Assembly (NCBI GenBank): GCA_023393165.1
Contig: JAEWMJ010000008.1
Location: 1-64,000 of the forward strand
Direction of reading: 5' to 3'
Length of the DNA: 64,000 bases
DNA from: Bacillota bacterium
GTDB taxonomy: Bacteria > Bacillota > Clostridia > Christensenellales > Christensenellaceae
Made by a program: the position numbers and the translations under genes. Shown here in pieces: positions 34,800-43,090 of the stretch. Positions within the stretch are counted from its first letter, which is position 1. Each line of letters starts with the position of its first letter. Below the pieces are notes generated by a model. That model was given only the letters and a program-made list of their open reading frames with translations. It made no database searches and was not told where the DNA came from.

Positions 34800-36068
34800 T
34801 TAAAATGTTGGTTTGTTCAGGGAATTTATGTTCGGGTATACTTTATTTCGAGTTTTCTCACACTCAAAATGTTTTTGATACGAATATCTTGTAATAAATA
34901 TACATAACAATGCAATTAAGGTTGATGCTATACAAAAGATCAGCATGGCTGATATGCCATAAATATCTAAAATGTACCCATTGATCACCGAACCCAACAC
35001 TGTACCGATTCCTCCAAATGAACATATTCCAAAGAAAGCTTGTCCTCTGGTGCGTTGATCGGGTTGAACGGCTTCATCAATAAAATATACCGTGGCAAAC
35101 CAAAAGAATGCGTTAGCAAAAAGACTGAATATGCAACTTATCATAATCCAGGTAAAACTTGGGGCAATTGCAACAACAAACAACCTGAAAAAAAATCCGA
35201 AAAAAGATACAATTACAAGGTCCCTGTTTTTAAATCTCTTCAATAACCATGCGGAAGCTATCATGGCAGGCAACTCCAATGAGGCATTTATTAAAAAATA
35301 TAAACCTAAATCAGTGGTGTTACCTCCTACATTCCGTATGATATTGATCAGAAACGATATATACGTTTGACCGATAAAGATAAATACCGCCGCTACCGAA
35401 AGTAGGACAAAGGTAGGATTGCTTTTCAGCATTACCCATGTCGAGCAAGCTTTTTCTCCATTTTCAGCGTGTTTTAAAAAGTTTTTATTAATCTTTTCAG
35501 GCCTTGGCATTGCAAGTATAATTATTATACCCAGTCCACACAATACAACCGCTACGGGCAAGATCAAATCTGGAGTATTTTTTTGAACAGCATAGCCCAA
35601 TATATAGGATGCAACGGCGCAGCTGAGAGATCCGGCTCCCCTGGGAATCCCATAATTAACAGAAAGGCCTGTATTTTTATACTGCACAAAAAGCGCGCTG
35701 ATAAAAGAATTTATACTGATAGCACATGCCGATCCAATTAAGAAAATAATCATAATGAATATAATACTAAATGGGATAACCATTAGAACAAAGCTTGTAA
35801 CAATGCATATCGCGAAAAAAATTGATATAGTCCTTTTCAAAGGAACATTTATATTTTTATCAGAATAATCAGATACCAGAAATTGCAGTATTATTGAAAC
35901 TATCGACGCTCCCGAAACCGTTATCCCAACTTGTGTATTTGATAGATTATGGTACAGTAAATATACTGTAGTATAATTGAAAAATGGAACTATGCAAGCC
36001 CAATAAATTCCTTGTATTCCGGCAAAATCTGCGTTTATTCTTCTTGCAGAGATTTTTTTCGTTTCCAT
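34800..36068 (-). CDS. MFS transporter (LacY/nucleoside-symporter-like)
   Basis: The 422-residue protein has twelve hydrophobic helices and the MFS_1-like opening (NADFAGIQGIYWACIVPFFN). Polar motifs typical of the sugar/nucleoside proton symporter group are also present, including DEAVQPDQRTRGQAFFG. It lies alone upstream of rhaB with its own promoter, and shares the regulatory element with rhaB. It probably imports rhamnose, a rhamnose-containing oligosaccharide or a related deoxy-sugar. This gives the island a third transporter. Confidence 0.75.
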   Translation of the reverse strand: METKKISARRINADFAGIQGIYWACIVPFFNYTTVYLLYHNLSNTQVGITVSGASIVSIILQFLVSDYSDKNINVPLKRTISIFFAICIVTSFVLMVIPFSIIFIMIIFLIGSACAISINSFISALFVQYKNTGLSVNYGIPRGAGSLSCAVASYILGYAVQKNTPDLILPVAVVLCGLGIIIILAMPRPEKINKNFLKHAENGEKACSTWVMLKSNPTFVLLSVAAVFIFIGQTYISFLINIIRNVGGNTTDLGLYFLINASLELPAMIASAWLLKRFKNRDLVIVSFFGFFFRLFVVAIAPSFTWIMISCIFSLFANAFFWFATVYFIDEAVQPDQRTRGQAFFGICSFGGIGTVLGSVINGYILDIYGISAMLIFCIASTLIALLCIFITRYSYQKHFECEKTRNKVYPNINSLNKPTF

Positions 36069-36112
36069 TTTTCTTATATCCTTTAATAGTTCCTCGGTAT
36101 CAGATATGTTTT

Positions 36113-36157
36113 ATTATATTTTTATTTATAAAGCTATCAATATTTGAAGTTGTTCTA
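36113..36157 (-). promoter_or_regulatory. MFS gene promoter with shared element
   Basis: On the minus strand TAGAACAA is followed by CAACTTCAAATATTGAT, ending in the -35 TTGATA (36140-36135), then 16 bp and TATAAT (36118-36113). It agrees with the rhaB block at 19 of 22 positions. Confidence 0.62.
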
Positions 36158-36335
36158 TAATTTTGTAAAATTGTTTATTGCTATAATCCTAAGCACAGTA
36201 ATATGTGTTTGCTCCAAAAAACCCATTTCATATTCACCTTCCTGATACCTTCAGCATGAACATTATAGCATTTGGGCATTTGCAATAAAGCTAACTATTA
36301 TTTTTTAATATTAGCGGTAAATTTGATGCTTTAAT

Positions 36336-36394
36336 GGCACGCGACTGGAAATCGTGTGTACGTGGTGAGTGTACCTAGGGTTCAAGTCCTTAGC
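36336..36394 (+). pseudogene. Orphan 3' half of a tRNA-Ser(GGA)
   Basis: The anticodon arm CGCGA-CTGGAAA-TCGTG (36340-36356), a long variable arm (GTAC...GTAC) and a T arm TAGGG-TTCAAGT-CCTTA (36376-36392) are present. I found no matching 5' acceptor strand or D arm upstream. The long variable arm and GGA anticodon indicate tRNA-Ser. A 3' tRNA half is what is left at an attachment site after an element integrates or is lost. A direct repeat GGGGTTAA (near 36455-36475) follows. Confidence 0.5.
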
Positions 36395-36502
36395 TGTGTA
36401 GCTTATAAAATTGCAAAATCGAATTAAATACAATTTTTATAATTGACATTTTTCGGGGTTAATCTGGGGTTAAATTAATGAAATATATAAAAATATATGA
36501 CA

Positions 36503-36671
36503 AAAAACCGCATTGCAATACGGTTTTTCAATTGGAGCCAACGAGGGGACGCGTCTGCTTTCGCATCCGCACCGCTCGGCTGGGCCAGCCTCGCGCCGTT
36601 CCGGTGGAAAACAGCCGCACAGGGCTGTTTTCTTTTTACCTCCACGCCCTCATCAGGGTTCGAATCCCCTC
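36503..36671. repeat. GC-rich repeat bounded by tRNA-Thr-derived sequence
   Basis: A hairpin (AAAAACCG...CGGTTTTT, 36503-36528) is followed by an 18-nt copy (36532-36549) of the 3' end of the tRNA-Thr gene with its CCA. About 105 bp of GC-rich DNA come next, holding a 10-bp perfect stem-loop (GAAAACAGCC...GGCTGTTTTC). The unit ends in a T-arm-like AGGGTTCGAATCCCCTC (36655-36671), an inverted-order copy of the tRNA T arm. The GC content differs sharply from the AT-rich surroundings. The reading frames in it are probably spurious. Confidence 0.5.
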
Positions 36672-36684
36672 TATTTAAATAAAT

Positions 36685-36714
36685 AAAAATACCATACTTT
36701 TGTACGGTATTTTT
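36685..36714 (-). terminator. Terminator of tRNA-Thr
   Basis: AAAAATACC pairs with GGTATTTTT, extended by TAC/GTA, directly downstream of the tRNA on the minus strand and ending in a T tract. Confidence 0.75.
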
Positions 36715-36717
36715 ATT

Positions 36718-36793
36718 TGGAGCCAACGAGGGGATTCGAACCCCTGACCTGCTAATTACGAATCAGCTGCGCTACCGACTGTGCCACGTTGGC
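36718..36793 (-). tRNA. tRNA-Thr (anticodon CGU), CCA encoded
   Basis: On the minus strand the acceptor strands GCCAACG and CGTTGGC pair. The D arm, the anticodon arm GCTGA-TTCGTAA-TTAGC with anticodon CGT, and the T arm GGGGTTCGAATCCCC are all normal, followed by T and an encoded CCA. It decodes ACG. It is transcribed alone. Confidence 0.95.
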
Positions 36794-37022
36794 ATGACAG
36801 ATTAAATCAGCAAAAAATATTATAACAGTTGACCGGATAAAAATCAACAGAGAATTTTTTGGGGGTCTTCAATTTCTCTTACCTTTAGTTTTTGTTTTAC
36901 CAAATAGCATAAAACTTCAAAAAAAAGCATCAATTTTTTACAATATTCCCCTAGAATATGGTATCATTTTGACAATACCATTTTTCATTTATCAACTTTC
37001 TGCACCATGGGAGGTATGAATT

Positions 37023-38384
37023 ATGATTGCTCTGGTTAAGAGGACAAGAATTGTTTTTTTGGCTACCCTTGCCGGTATGAGCTTATTTCTCTTTTTTGGC
37101 GTATTCGAGCCGATGAGATCAGAGCTCTCCAGAAGCATCTATCAGAATATTACGGAAATCTCCAAATCCAAATTTTCTTCGTTTCAGAATATAGTCACCG
37201 GCGATATTCAGGGATCGGTTGGATTATCCAGCAGAACGATGATAAAGAACAAAATAGAAGATTATGATCAAGGCTTGATCGGCATGAATGAACTGAAGGA
37301 ATATACAGATCCTAAATATAGCGACGGGGCAAGCGTTCTCGAGAACATCGTATCTGCTCAAAGGATGGTTGATGACCAGATTATCGCTGCCTATTCGAAA
37401 GCGGATAACGCGGTCAATGTTCCTTTGGACGGGATTATGCAATACAATCAATTGTTTTATGATTTTATGATTATAGGCGGCGATACTTTTTTAAGGGTCT
37501 CATCGCCGATTTCGGTTGAAGGAAAAATTCTGGGCGTTGATATTGTGATATTTGATTTGACAAAAAAAATCAATGAACTGAATAACGAAACATATACAAG
37601 TCAGATTATTAGCCAGGCCGAATATGAAAAAATAGCTGAGGGTTCCGGAATTGTCGACACGTCTGAAAGCGCTCTCTTGCTGAATCAGGGGGATATTATT
37701 TATTTTATTGAACCGGCGGGAGATTCCAATTATTTCATGGTAAAAGTGAACGGCCAAAATGCCTTTTTCCAGTTAAACAGTCTGGTGATAAACATTTTGA
37801 TCTCATATTTGATTGTATTCGCAGGGCTGTATTTTACGGTTTATTTTTGCATCATCCGCTATGCAAACAACCGTATTTCCAGCGCGGAAAAAAGCAGGGA
37901 CGAATTTCAAAGCCTGGTGTATAAAGACAAGATGACCGGATTATATACAAAGGCCTATCTTGAATACTGGAAATCAAACTTATGTCAAATTCATTCCAAA
38001 TGCAGTCTGGTTATGATTGACATTGATAATTTCAAGATGATCAACGATGGGAACGGACATCTGTCAGGAGATGACGTGATAAAGACTGTTTCGGAAGTAT
38101 TCCGGTCGTCGGTGCGTGAAACCGACATCGTAATCAGATTCGGCGGCGATGAATTCCTGATACTGCTTACCGATACGGATGAGATTAAAGCGCTGGATAT
38201 CATGAAAAATATCAGCCTAAAATTGGACGGTATCAAAGACTATGGTTTTAAAATCAGTATCTCGTACGGCATTGGTATAATCGAATCCGGTGCTGACTTC
38301 AACAGCGCCCTGCAGCTTGCTTACGACAGGATGTACGAGGAAAAGAGCAAACGGTCGATCGATTGGCTCAGAATACTTGGCTGA
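37023..38384 (+). CDS. Membrane-bound diguanylate cyclase (GGDEF)
   Basis: The 453-residue protein has a transmembrane helix near residues 9-27, an extracytoplasmic sensor domain of about 220 residues, a second helix near 258-282 and a GGDEF domain. The active-site motif GGDEF is intact at 374-378. An inhibitory-site RETD lies at 365-368, at the standard five-residue distance. It should make cyclic di-GMP from two GTP with product feedback, in response to an external signal. The sensor part looks like a Cache-type domain, but I cannot name a ligand. The gene stands alone, with GGGAGG upstream. Confidence 0.88.
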   Translation: MIALVKRTRIVFLATLAGMSLFLFFGVFEPMRSELSRSIYQNITEISKSKFSSFQNIVTGDIQGSVGLSSRTMIKNKIEDYDQGLIGMNELKEYTDPKYSDGASVLENIVSAQRMVDDQIIAAYSKADNAVNVPLDGIMQYNQLFYDFMIIGGDTFLRVSSPISVEGKILGVDIVIFDLTKKINELNNETYTSQIISQAEYEKIAEGSGIVDTSESALLLNQGDIIYFIEPAGDSNYFMVKVNGQNAFFQLNSLVINILISYLIVFAGLYFTVYFCIIRYANNRISSAEKSRDEFQSLVYKDKMTGLYTKAYLEYWKSNLCQIHSKCSLVMIDIDNFKMINDGNGHLSGDDVIKTVSEVFRSSVRETDIVIRFGGDEFLILLTDTDEIKALDIMKNISLKLDGIKDYGFKISISYGIGIIESGADFNSALQLAYDRMYEEKSKRSIDWLRILG

Positions 38385-38413
38385 CCGGCCGTTTTTTATT
38401 CTTATGTTCTCTT

Positions 38414-39715
38414 CTACACCATCGCATTATGCAAATAGATATAAGCTATGCAGTTAAGAACTCCAAAAACTCCGATCAGCGCATACTGGACCGGGAACTT
38501 CAGCCTTCGAGAAGCATTTTCAACCCCCAGGCAAAACAGGCATGCAAAGGGTATCACCGCCTGCAGCAGGTACCTCCCCTGCGGCTGAAAATCCTGGGCA
38601 TAGGAATAAAAAAGGCTTAATGCAATTGTTCCCGCAGCACCAATGAACAGGGCCGCGGAAAAAAACTTCCATTCCACCGGAGCGGAAATCAATTTTTTGA
38701 TGCGAAACCCCAAGACTGATCCGGCAAACAAAACTATATAAAAAAGCATATACATCCATACGGGCAGTAATACCGTCATATAACCAAAAACGCCGAACGC
38801 ACTGGCGGCGGAATATTTGACCCATCCCATCTGAACCAGCATATACCAAAATGAAAGCCCCATGTTTTGGGGAGTTGCGCGCGCAGACGGCTTCATAGCC
38901 GGAATAGCGTTCAGTTCGGCGCACTGTCTGGATGCGTCCATGGCGAACAAATCCCCATTGTACAGTATCAAATTGCGCACAAAATACCACCCGGCTATGG
39001 CAGCGGCCATTAAGATAACAACCGCCGTTTTTTGGACGTAAATAACTCCGGTTTTTATTCCCCGGTTAACAAAAAGCAACATAGTGGCTAAGAAAAAGAA
39101 TACCACACCAAAAAGCATGGGGTATGCGTAATAATAGGAAAGCAGGCAAAGGCCTGCGCCGACGCCCAGACCAAGGCAGTCCCGCCAAGCCCATTTTGAC
39201 TGGATTCCCCGCACGCAGAAATATATCATTAAACTCACGCAGAATATGCCGAATATATCGTTGTTGATATAGGATGACAAATACGTATACTGGGGCAAAA
39301 GCGCAATGCCCGCAGCAAACAGCCATGCGGTTTTGTTGGAAAACAGCCTTTTCCCTATCCTGAAAAAAATAAAAACAGCGCCGCAAGAAATGATTGCGGA
39401 AATTACCCGCGCGGCCATGTAAAATCCGTTTGTGTCGCTCGAAAAAAAGCTCCAGATACGCACCATGAGCGCGTCGGCCAGGTAAACCAAGGCCGGTTCA
39501 AAAGCGTAGGAATTTCCGTAGAGGGGACTGATCAGGGCCGGTTCGTATCCGGGGGGGTATACCCCGGTATTGAATACATACCGGATCAGATCCCATTTCA
39601 TATATTCGTCCGGCGCGCGGTTAAAAGGTATTGTTCCCGCCCAAAGCAGATATACAAAGAACATTCCGGCTATAAATATAATTTCGGGAAGATATTTTTT
39701 TAATGTTTTAGTCAA
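38414..39715 (-). CDS. DUF2142-type polytopic membrane protein (GT-C-like)
   Basis: The 433-residue protein has about eleven hydrophobic helices and begins with FNRAPDEYMKWDLIRYV after the first helix. This is the acidic loop motif of DUF2142 and GT-C glycosyltransferases, where the Asp/Glu binds a lipid-linked sugar. A segment PQYTYLSSYINNDIFGI also fits the family. It probably transfers or flips sugars for a surface glycan. The WbqC-like gene diverges from it 216 bp away, and WbqC proteins belong to polysaccharide biosynthesis, which is consistent. Confidence 0.7.
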   Translation of the reverse strand: MTKTLKKYLPEIIFIAGMFFVYLLWAGTIPFNRAPDEYMKWDLIRYVFNTGVYPPGYEPALISPLYGNSYAFEPALVYLADALMVRIWSFFSSDTNGFYMAARVISAIISCGAVFIFFRIGKRLFSNKTAWLFAAGIALLPQYTYLSSYINNDIFGIFCVSLMIYFCVRGIQSKWAWRDCLGLGVGAGLCLLSYYYAYPMLFGVVFFFLATMLLFVNRGIKTGVIYVQKTAVVILMAAAIAGWYFVRNLILYNGDLFAMDASRQCAELNAIPAMKPSARATPQNMGLSFWYMLVQMGWVKYSAASAFGVFGYMTVLLPVWMYMLFYIVLFAGSVLGFRIKKLISAPVEWKFFSAALFIGAAGTIALSLFYSYAQDFQPQGRYLLQAVIPFACLFCLGVENASRRLKFPVQYALIGVFGVLNCIAYIYLHNAMV

Positions 39716-39931
39716 GCAAAAAACCTCTTTTAAAAGATTTCACTTTCATTATACCCATCTTATATTTGAAAATGACCTTTTCCAGCCAAAAAGCAGGCTT
39801 TTATTTTCCAGTTGCGTCCATATCCGGATATTTTTATTCCATATTCTAAACGCCTCCGGGATCTGCATATGAATAGTAGCAGGTGGTCCCCCGGCTTTTG
39901 CCGGAATATTTTCCTGGAGGGCGTTTCATTC

Positions 39932-40840
39932 TTGAAAAAAGTGGCTGTACTTCAGTCAAACTACATTCCATGGAAGGGATATTTCGATATCATTAACGAT
40001 GTGGATTTGTTCCTGTTTTACGATGAGGTGCAATATACTAAAAATGATTGGAGAAACCGCAATAAAATACTTACTCCCCGGGGACCGCAGTGGCTTACCC
40101 TGCCATGCGGCTATAATATTCAGAGAAAAATCAACGAAGTGAAATTCAACCCGAGCATCCACTGGCAGCAGAGCCATTACCAGACTCTTCGCCAGAATTA
40201 CTTTCGCGCGCCTTTTTTCAGGAAATATAAAGAATTTCTGGACTACGTTTATATGGACCGGGAATGGGAATATCTTTATGAGTTGAACAGGTTTTTAATC
40301 ACCAGTATTGCGCGTGACTTCCTTGGCGTCAAGACAGTCATAGAAGGCAGCGACAGCTATTATTCGGAGGGCAGAAAGTCCCAGAAACTCATGTCCCTTT
40401 TAAATTCGGCCGGAACGGATATCTATGTCACCGGTCCCGCCGCAAGGAACTACCTGGATGAAGAATCATTCCGCCGCGAGGGAATCCGCGTGGTTTGGAA
40501 AGATTATTCCAGCTACCCGGAATACCGGCAGATGTATTCCCCGTTCAGCCATTACGTATCCATACTGGATCTTCTGTTCAATACAGGCCCGAATGCGCCC
40601 TACTATATCTGGGGGTATAGGGAAGACCGGAAGCAACCGGACAGCAGGAGCCGCGGGATGCACAAAAATCCCAAACCGCTGCAGCGCAGCGCAGCCCTGC
40701 CGAGTATGCAGCTCCCGCATAAAAGGCCTGTTATGGGATATTTTGGAATGGAACGTACAAAGCCGGAAAACATATCGGTTCAGCCGCAGTATCCCCGCTT
40801 TTCCCGGCCTGCGGTGCGGCCGGACATAAAGCATTCCTAA
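39932..40840 (+). CDS. WbqC-like family protein with C-terminal extension
   Basis: I chose the TTG start with GGAGG eleven bases upstream, giving (M)KKVAVLQSNYIPWKGYFD, the normal opening of WbqC proteins. The core (about 225 residues) has FYDEVQYTKNDWRNRNKI and KVIEGSDSY-like segments and ends near YYIWGYR. A tail of about 65 basic, proline-rich residues follows, with no recognisable domain. WbqC proteins are found in O-antigen/capsule and glycolipid clusters; their reaction is not settled. Confidence 0.78.
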   Translation: MKKVAVLQSNYIPWKGYFDIINDVDLFLFYDEVQYTKNDWRNRNKILTPRGPQWLTLPCGYNIQRKINEVKFNPSIHWQQSHYQTLRQNYFRAPFFRKYKEFLDYVYMDREWEYLYELNRFLITSIARDFLGVKTVIEGSDSYYSEGRKSQKLMSLLNSAGTDIYVTGPAARNYLDEESFRREGIRVVWKDYSSYPEYRQMYSPFSHYVSILDLLFNTGPNAPYYIWGYREDRKQPDSRSRGMHKNPKPLQRSAALPSMQLPHKRPVMGYFGMERTKPENISVQPQYPRFSRPAVRPDIKHS

Positions 40841-40843
40841 TTT

Positions 40844-40877
40844 AAAACACCTTTCAGTTCACACTGAAAGGTGTTTT
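40844..40877. terminator. Strong terminator after the WbqC-like gene
   Basis: A 15-bp perfect stem (AAAACACCTTTCAGT and its complement) with loop TCAC ends in a T-run. It lies 3 bp past the stop codon and also faces the convergent gene at 40923, so it is likely bidirectional. Confidence 0.88.
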
Positions 40878-40922
40878 TAGCAGAAATGTTATAAATTAAA
40901 TAAACCACGTGAAATAAGCGGT

Positions 40923-41294
40923 TTATTTTTTTACAGCCGCATTCTGAATCTTTTGGACTGCGTCGCCGTATTCCGTCGCAATCCGGCAGCGTATCCCTTC
41001 GTCGCCGCGGAAAAGCACAATACGGGTATGGGCCGGTTCATTGGACTGTTTTCTCACGAAACAATAGACGCACTCAAACAGCACATCCCTGCCTTCAGCC
41101 GTTTTTTCCAGCGCTTCCAGGCTTCCCGTTTCTTCTTCGTTCCCGCATTTCGTCAGTTGAAAACGATAGCTTACCATATCATTTGAAAGTCCTGCCGAAC
41201 GGACAATGTTCGCAATCCATTCCTTCGCCTTTTTCATGTCCTCAAGACTGCTCATTTCATAAGGATAAGCACATTCCAAATTAATTTTTGACAT
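40923..41294 (-). CDS. Hypothetical protein
   Basis: This 123-residue soluble protein has no signal peptide or membrane segment and is not a family I recognise. It opens MSKINLECAYPYEMSSLEDM, has a mixed alpha/beta composition and two cysteine-containing strands (FECVYCFV). Codon use resembles the neighbours and it is bounded by a terminator and a lone-gene spacing, so I consider it real. The ribosome site is weak. Confidence 0.5.
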   Translation of the reverse strand: MSKINLECAYPYEMSSLEDMKKAKEWIANIVRSAGLSNDMVSYRFQLTKCGNEEETGSLEALEKTAEGRDVLFECVYCFVRKQSNEPAHTRIVLFRGDEGIRCRIATEYGDAVQKIQNAAVKK

Positions 41295-41457
41295 TTTTCA
41301 ATCGCTCCAAACCCAAGATTAACGTTTTTTTAATAGGACTGCTCAAAAAATAACATTTTAAAAATTTACTATAATTATACTATATTGAATGGGGCATGAC
41401 AAGGCAAACAGTAAATTTCTGTCTTTTCAAGCAATCCGGTGCAAAGCGTTCAACTAT

Positions 41458-41928
41458 TTATTTCTGTGCTTCAAGGCCCATGCCGCCGGCCAATTGTATC
41501 ATCTCTTCTTCCGAAAGCCCGTTCTTTGAATAGATCGCATAAGAGTAGCCGCCGGTACGGGCTACGGCCAGATGAACACTGCCTCCCAAAAAATTTAATT
41601 CCAGGCCCACGCCGTTAACTTCTGCGGTTTTGGTTTCATCAAACGTGCCCAGGTCGCATTCAACCTTCTCCAGGGTGGTCATTGCAAATATCAGCTCGTT
41701 ATCCCCATTCACATAGGCAATTTGGGCAAGGTTTTCCCCAACCGCATAATATCCTGCAAGCGCATACCCGTCCGGCACATCGATAGGATTGACAACATTA
41801 AATCCTACCGCATTTGAAAGGTCTGAGAGGCTGTCATATTTGACGGGCGCAGGTGTCTCTCCGCAAGCCGTGAGTAAAGACGCGCATAAAATAATGCTAA
41901 GAGCGATCAGAACAATTCTTTTACTCAT
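41458..41928 (-). CDS. Small lipoprotein of unknown function
   Basis: The 156-residue protein has a lipoprotein signal with lipobox LLTAC. The globular domain (GYALAGYYAVGENLAQIAYV; a conserved-looking GVGLELNFLGG) resembles the DUF4367-like domain found in anti-sigma-type and secreted proteins of Clostridia. It follows the RlmL-type gene by 42 bp, with AGGAGGTG upstream, and may be co-transcribed. Confidence 0.6.
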   Translation of the reverse strand: MSKRIVLIALSIILCASLLTACGETPAPVKYDSLSDLSNAVGFNVVNPIDVPDGYALAGYYAVGENLAQIAYVNGDNELIFAMTTLEKVECDLGTFDETKTAEVNGVGLELNFLGGSVHLAVARTGGYSYAIYSKNGLSEEEMIQLAGGMGLEAQK

Positions 41929-41970
41929 AACACACCTCCTAATGAATCAATTATTTTCTTAAATAGAGAG

Positions 41971-43089
41971 TTACTGTTTTTTAAAATACTGATAAAATGT
42001 GCAGCGCATGTTTCCATTGTATAATTTGCGTTTTTTGTCTGCACGCCGTCCGAACTTGGATTCAAAATTATCATCCGCGGTGATCACAAAAACCTTGGTG
42101 TCGGGCTTGGCAAAAAACGCCCTTCCCATCAGCTTATACAGCCGGTCAACATCCCGCTGCTCGCCCATCCGCTGGGCATATGGCGGGTTTGTAACCACGC
42201 ACGCGCTTTCGGTAGTCACCAAAAAATCTTTTACGTCCGCGCGTTTAAACGATATATCGGAAAGAACGCCCGCGCGTTCCGCATGGAACCGGGCCAGTTC
42301 CACAGCCTCCGGATCGATATCGGAAGCGAAAATGGGGACCCCGCTGTTTTTTACGCCGGCAAGCGCCCGCTGCTTTTCACGGTCAAAAGCGCTTTTAAAC
42401 TCAACGCCAAAATGCTGCGCGTCAAAATTTCTGTTTGCGCCCGGCATTATATTCCTGGCCATCATCGCAGCTTCCACAGCGATCGTGCCGCTTCCGCACA
42501 TCGGATCGTATAACGGATGCGCGTACCATCTGGCAATCTGCAGCAGCGCCGCCGCAAGCGTTTCTTTCAGGGGCGCCGCGGAATTTTTCACGCGGTATCC
42601 CCTGCGGTTCAGTCCCGCTCCGCTGGTGTTTAAAGAAACCGTAGCCTGATCCCGGATGATGCTCACATAAATCTGATAAACGCTTTTGCTTTCTTCAAAC
42701 ACAATATTGCCGTAAGTGCGCCGCATGCTTTCTATTACAGCCTTTTTCGCCACCGCCTGCACATCTGAAACGCTCCCCAGCACGGACTTTACCGCATCTC
42801 CCGCCACCGGCATTTTTGCCCGGGAGGGAATGATCGCGCCAAAATTGATGCCGGAGACACCTTCAAAAAGCTCGTCAAACGTTTGAACCGAAAACTCGGA
42901 AAGAACCATATAGATTCTGTCCGCACAACGGAGGCATACGTTTGCCAAAGCCAGTCCCGTTTCATCCGTACGAAAATATACCCTCGCGTCCTGAGTTTTC
43001 ACGTCTTCTATTCCAAGCGCGCTAAGCTCTCTGGCCACAACCGATTCCAGGCCGAAAGCGCATGCAGCGTAATATAAATTTTTACTCAA
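41971..43089 (-). CDS. THUMP-domain class I rRNA methyltransferase (RlmL/YpsC type)
   Basis: The TTG start at 43089 has AAGGG six bases upstream and lies just past the stop of the TPR gene, so translation is coupled. The 372-residue protein has an N-terminal ferredoxin-like plus THUMP RNA-binding part (about 1-160) and a Rossmann methyltransferase with DPMCGSGTIAVEAAM, FASDIDPEAVELAR and the catalytic TNPPYAQRMG. It fits the family that makes N2-methylguanosine in 23S rRNA (the E. coli G2445 site). Confidence 0.88.
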   Translation of the reverse strand: MSKNLYYAACAFGLESVVARELSALGIEDVKTQDARVYFRTDETGLALANVCLRCADRIYMVLSEFSVQTFDELFEGVSGINFGAIIPSRAKMPVAGDAVKSVLGSVSDVQAVAKKAVIESMRRTYGNIVFEESKSVYQIYVSIIRDQATVSLNTSGAGLNRRGYRVKNSAAPLKETLAAALLQIARWYAHPLYDPMCGSGTIAVEAAMMARNIMPGANRNFDAQHFGVEFKSAFDREKQRALAGVKNSGVPIFASDIDPEAVELARFHAERAGVLSDISFKRADVKDFLVTTESACVVTNPPYAQRMGEQRDVDRLYKLMGRAFFAKPDTKVFVITADDNFESKFGRRADKKRKLYNGNMRCTFYQYFKKQ

Positions 43090-43090
43090 T

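Noticed and set aside
36475..36726. 83-codon minus-strand frame (and two plus-strand frames) through the GC-rich repeat near tRNA-Thr
   Set aside because: The frame runs through hairpins and tRNA-derived sequence, has no ribosome site, and its 'RGDSNP' motif is just the translation of a T-arm sequence.
38520..39386. Antisense and shifted frames within the DUF2142-type gene
   Set aside because: They lack motifs and ribosome sites and are explained by the 433-residue membrane protein frame.
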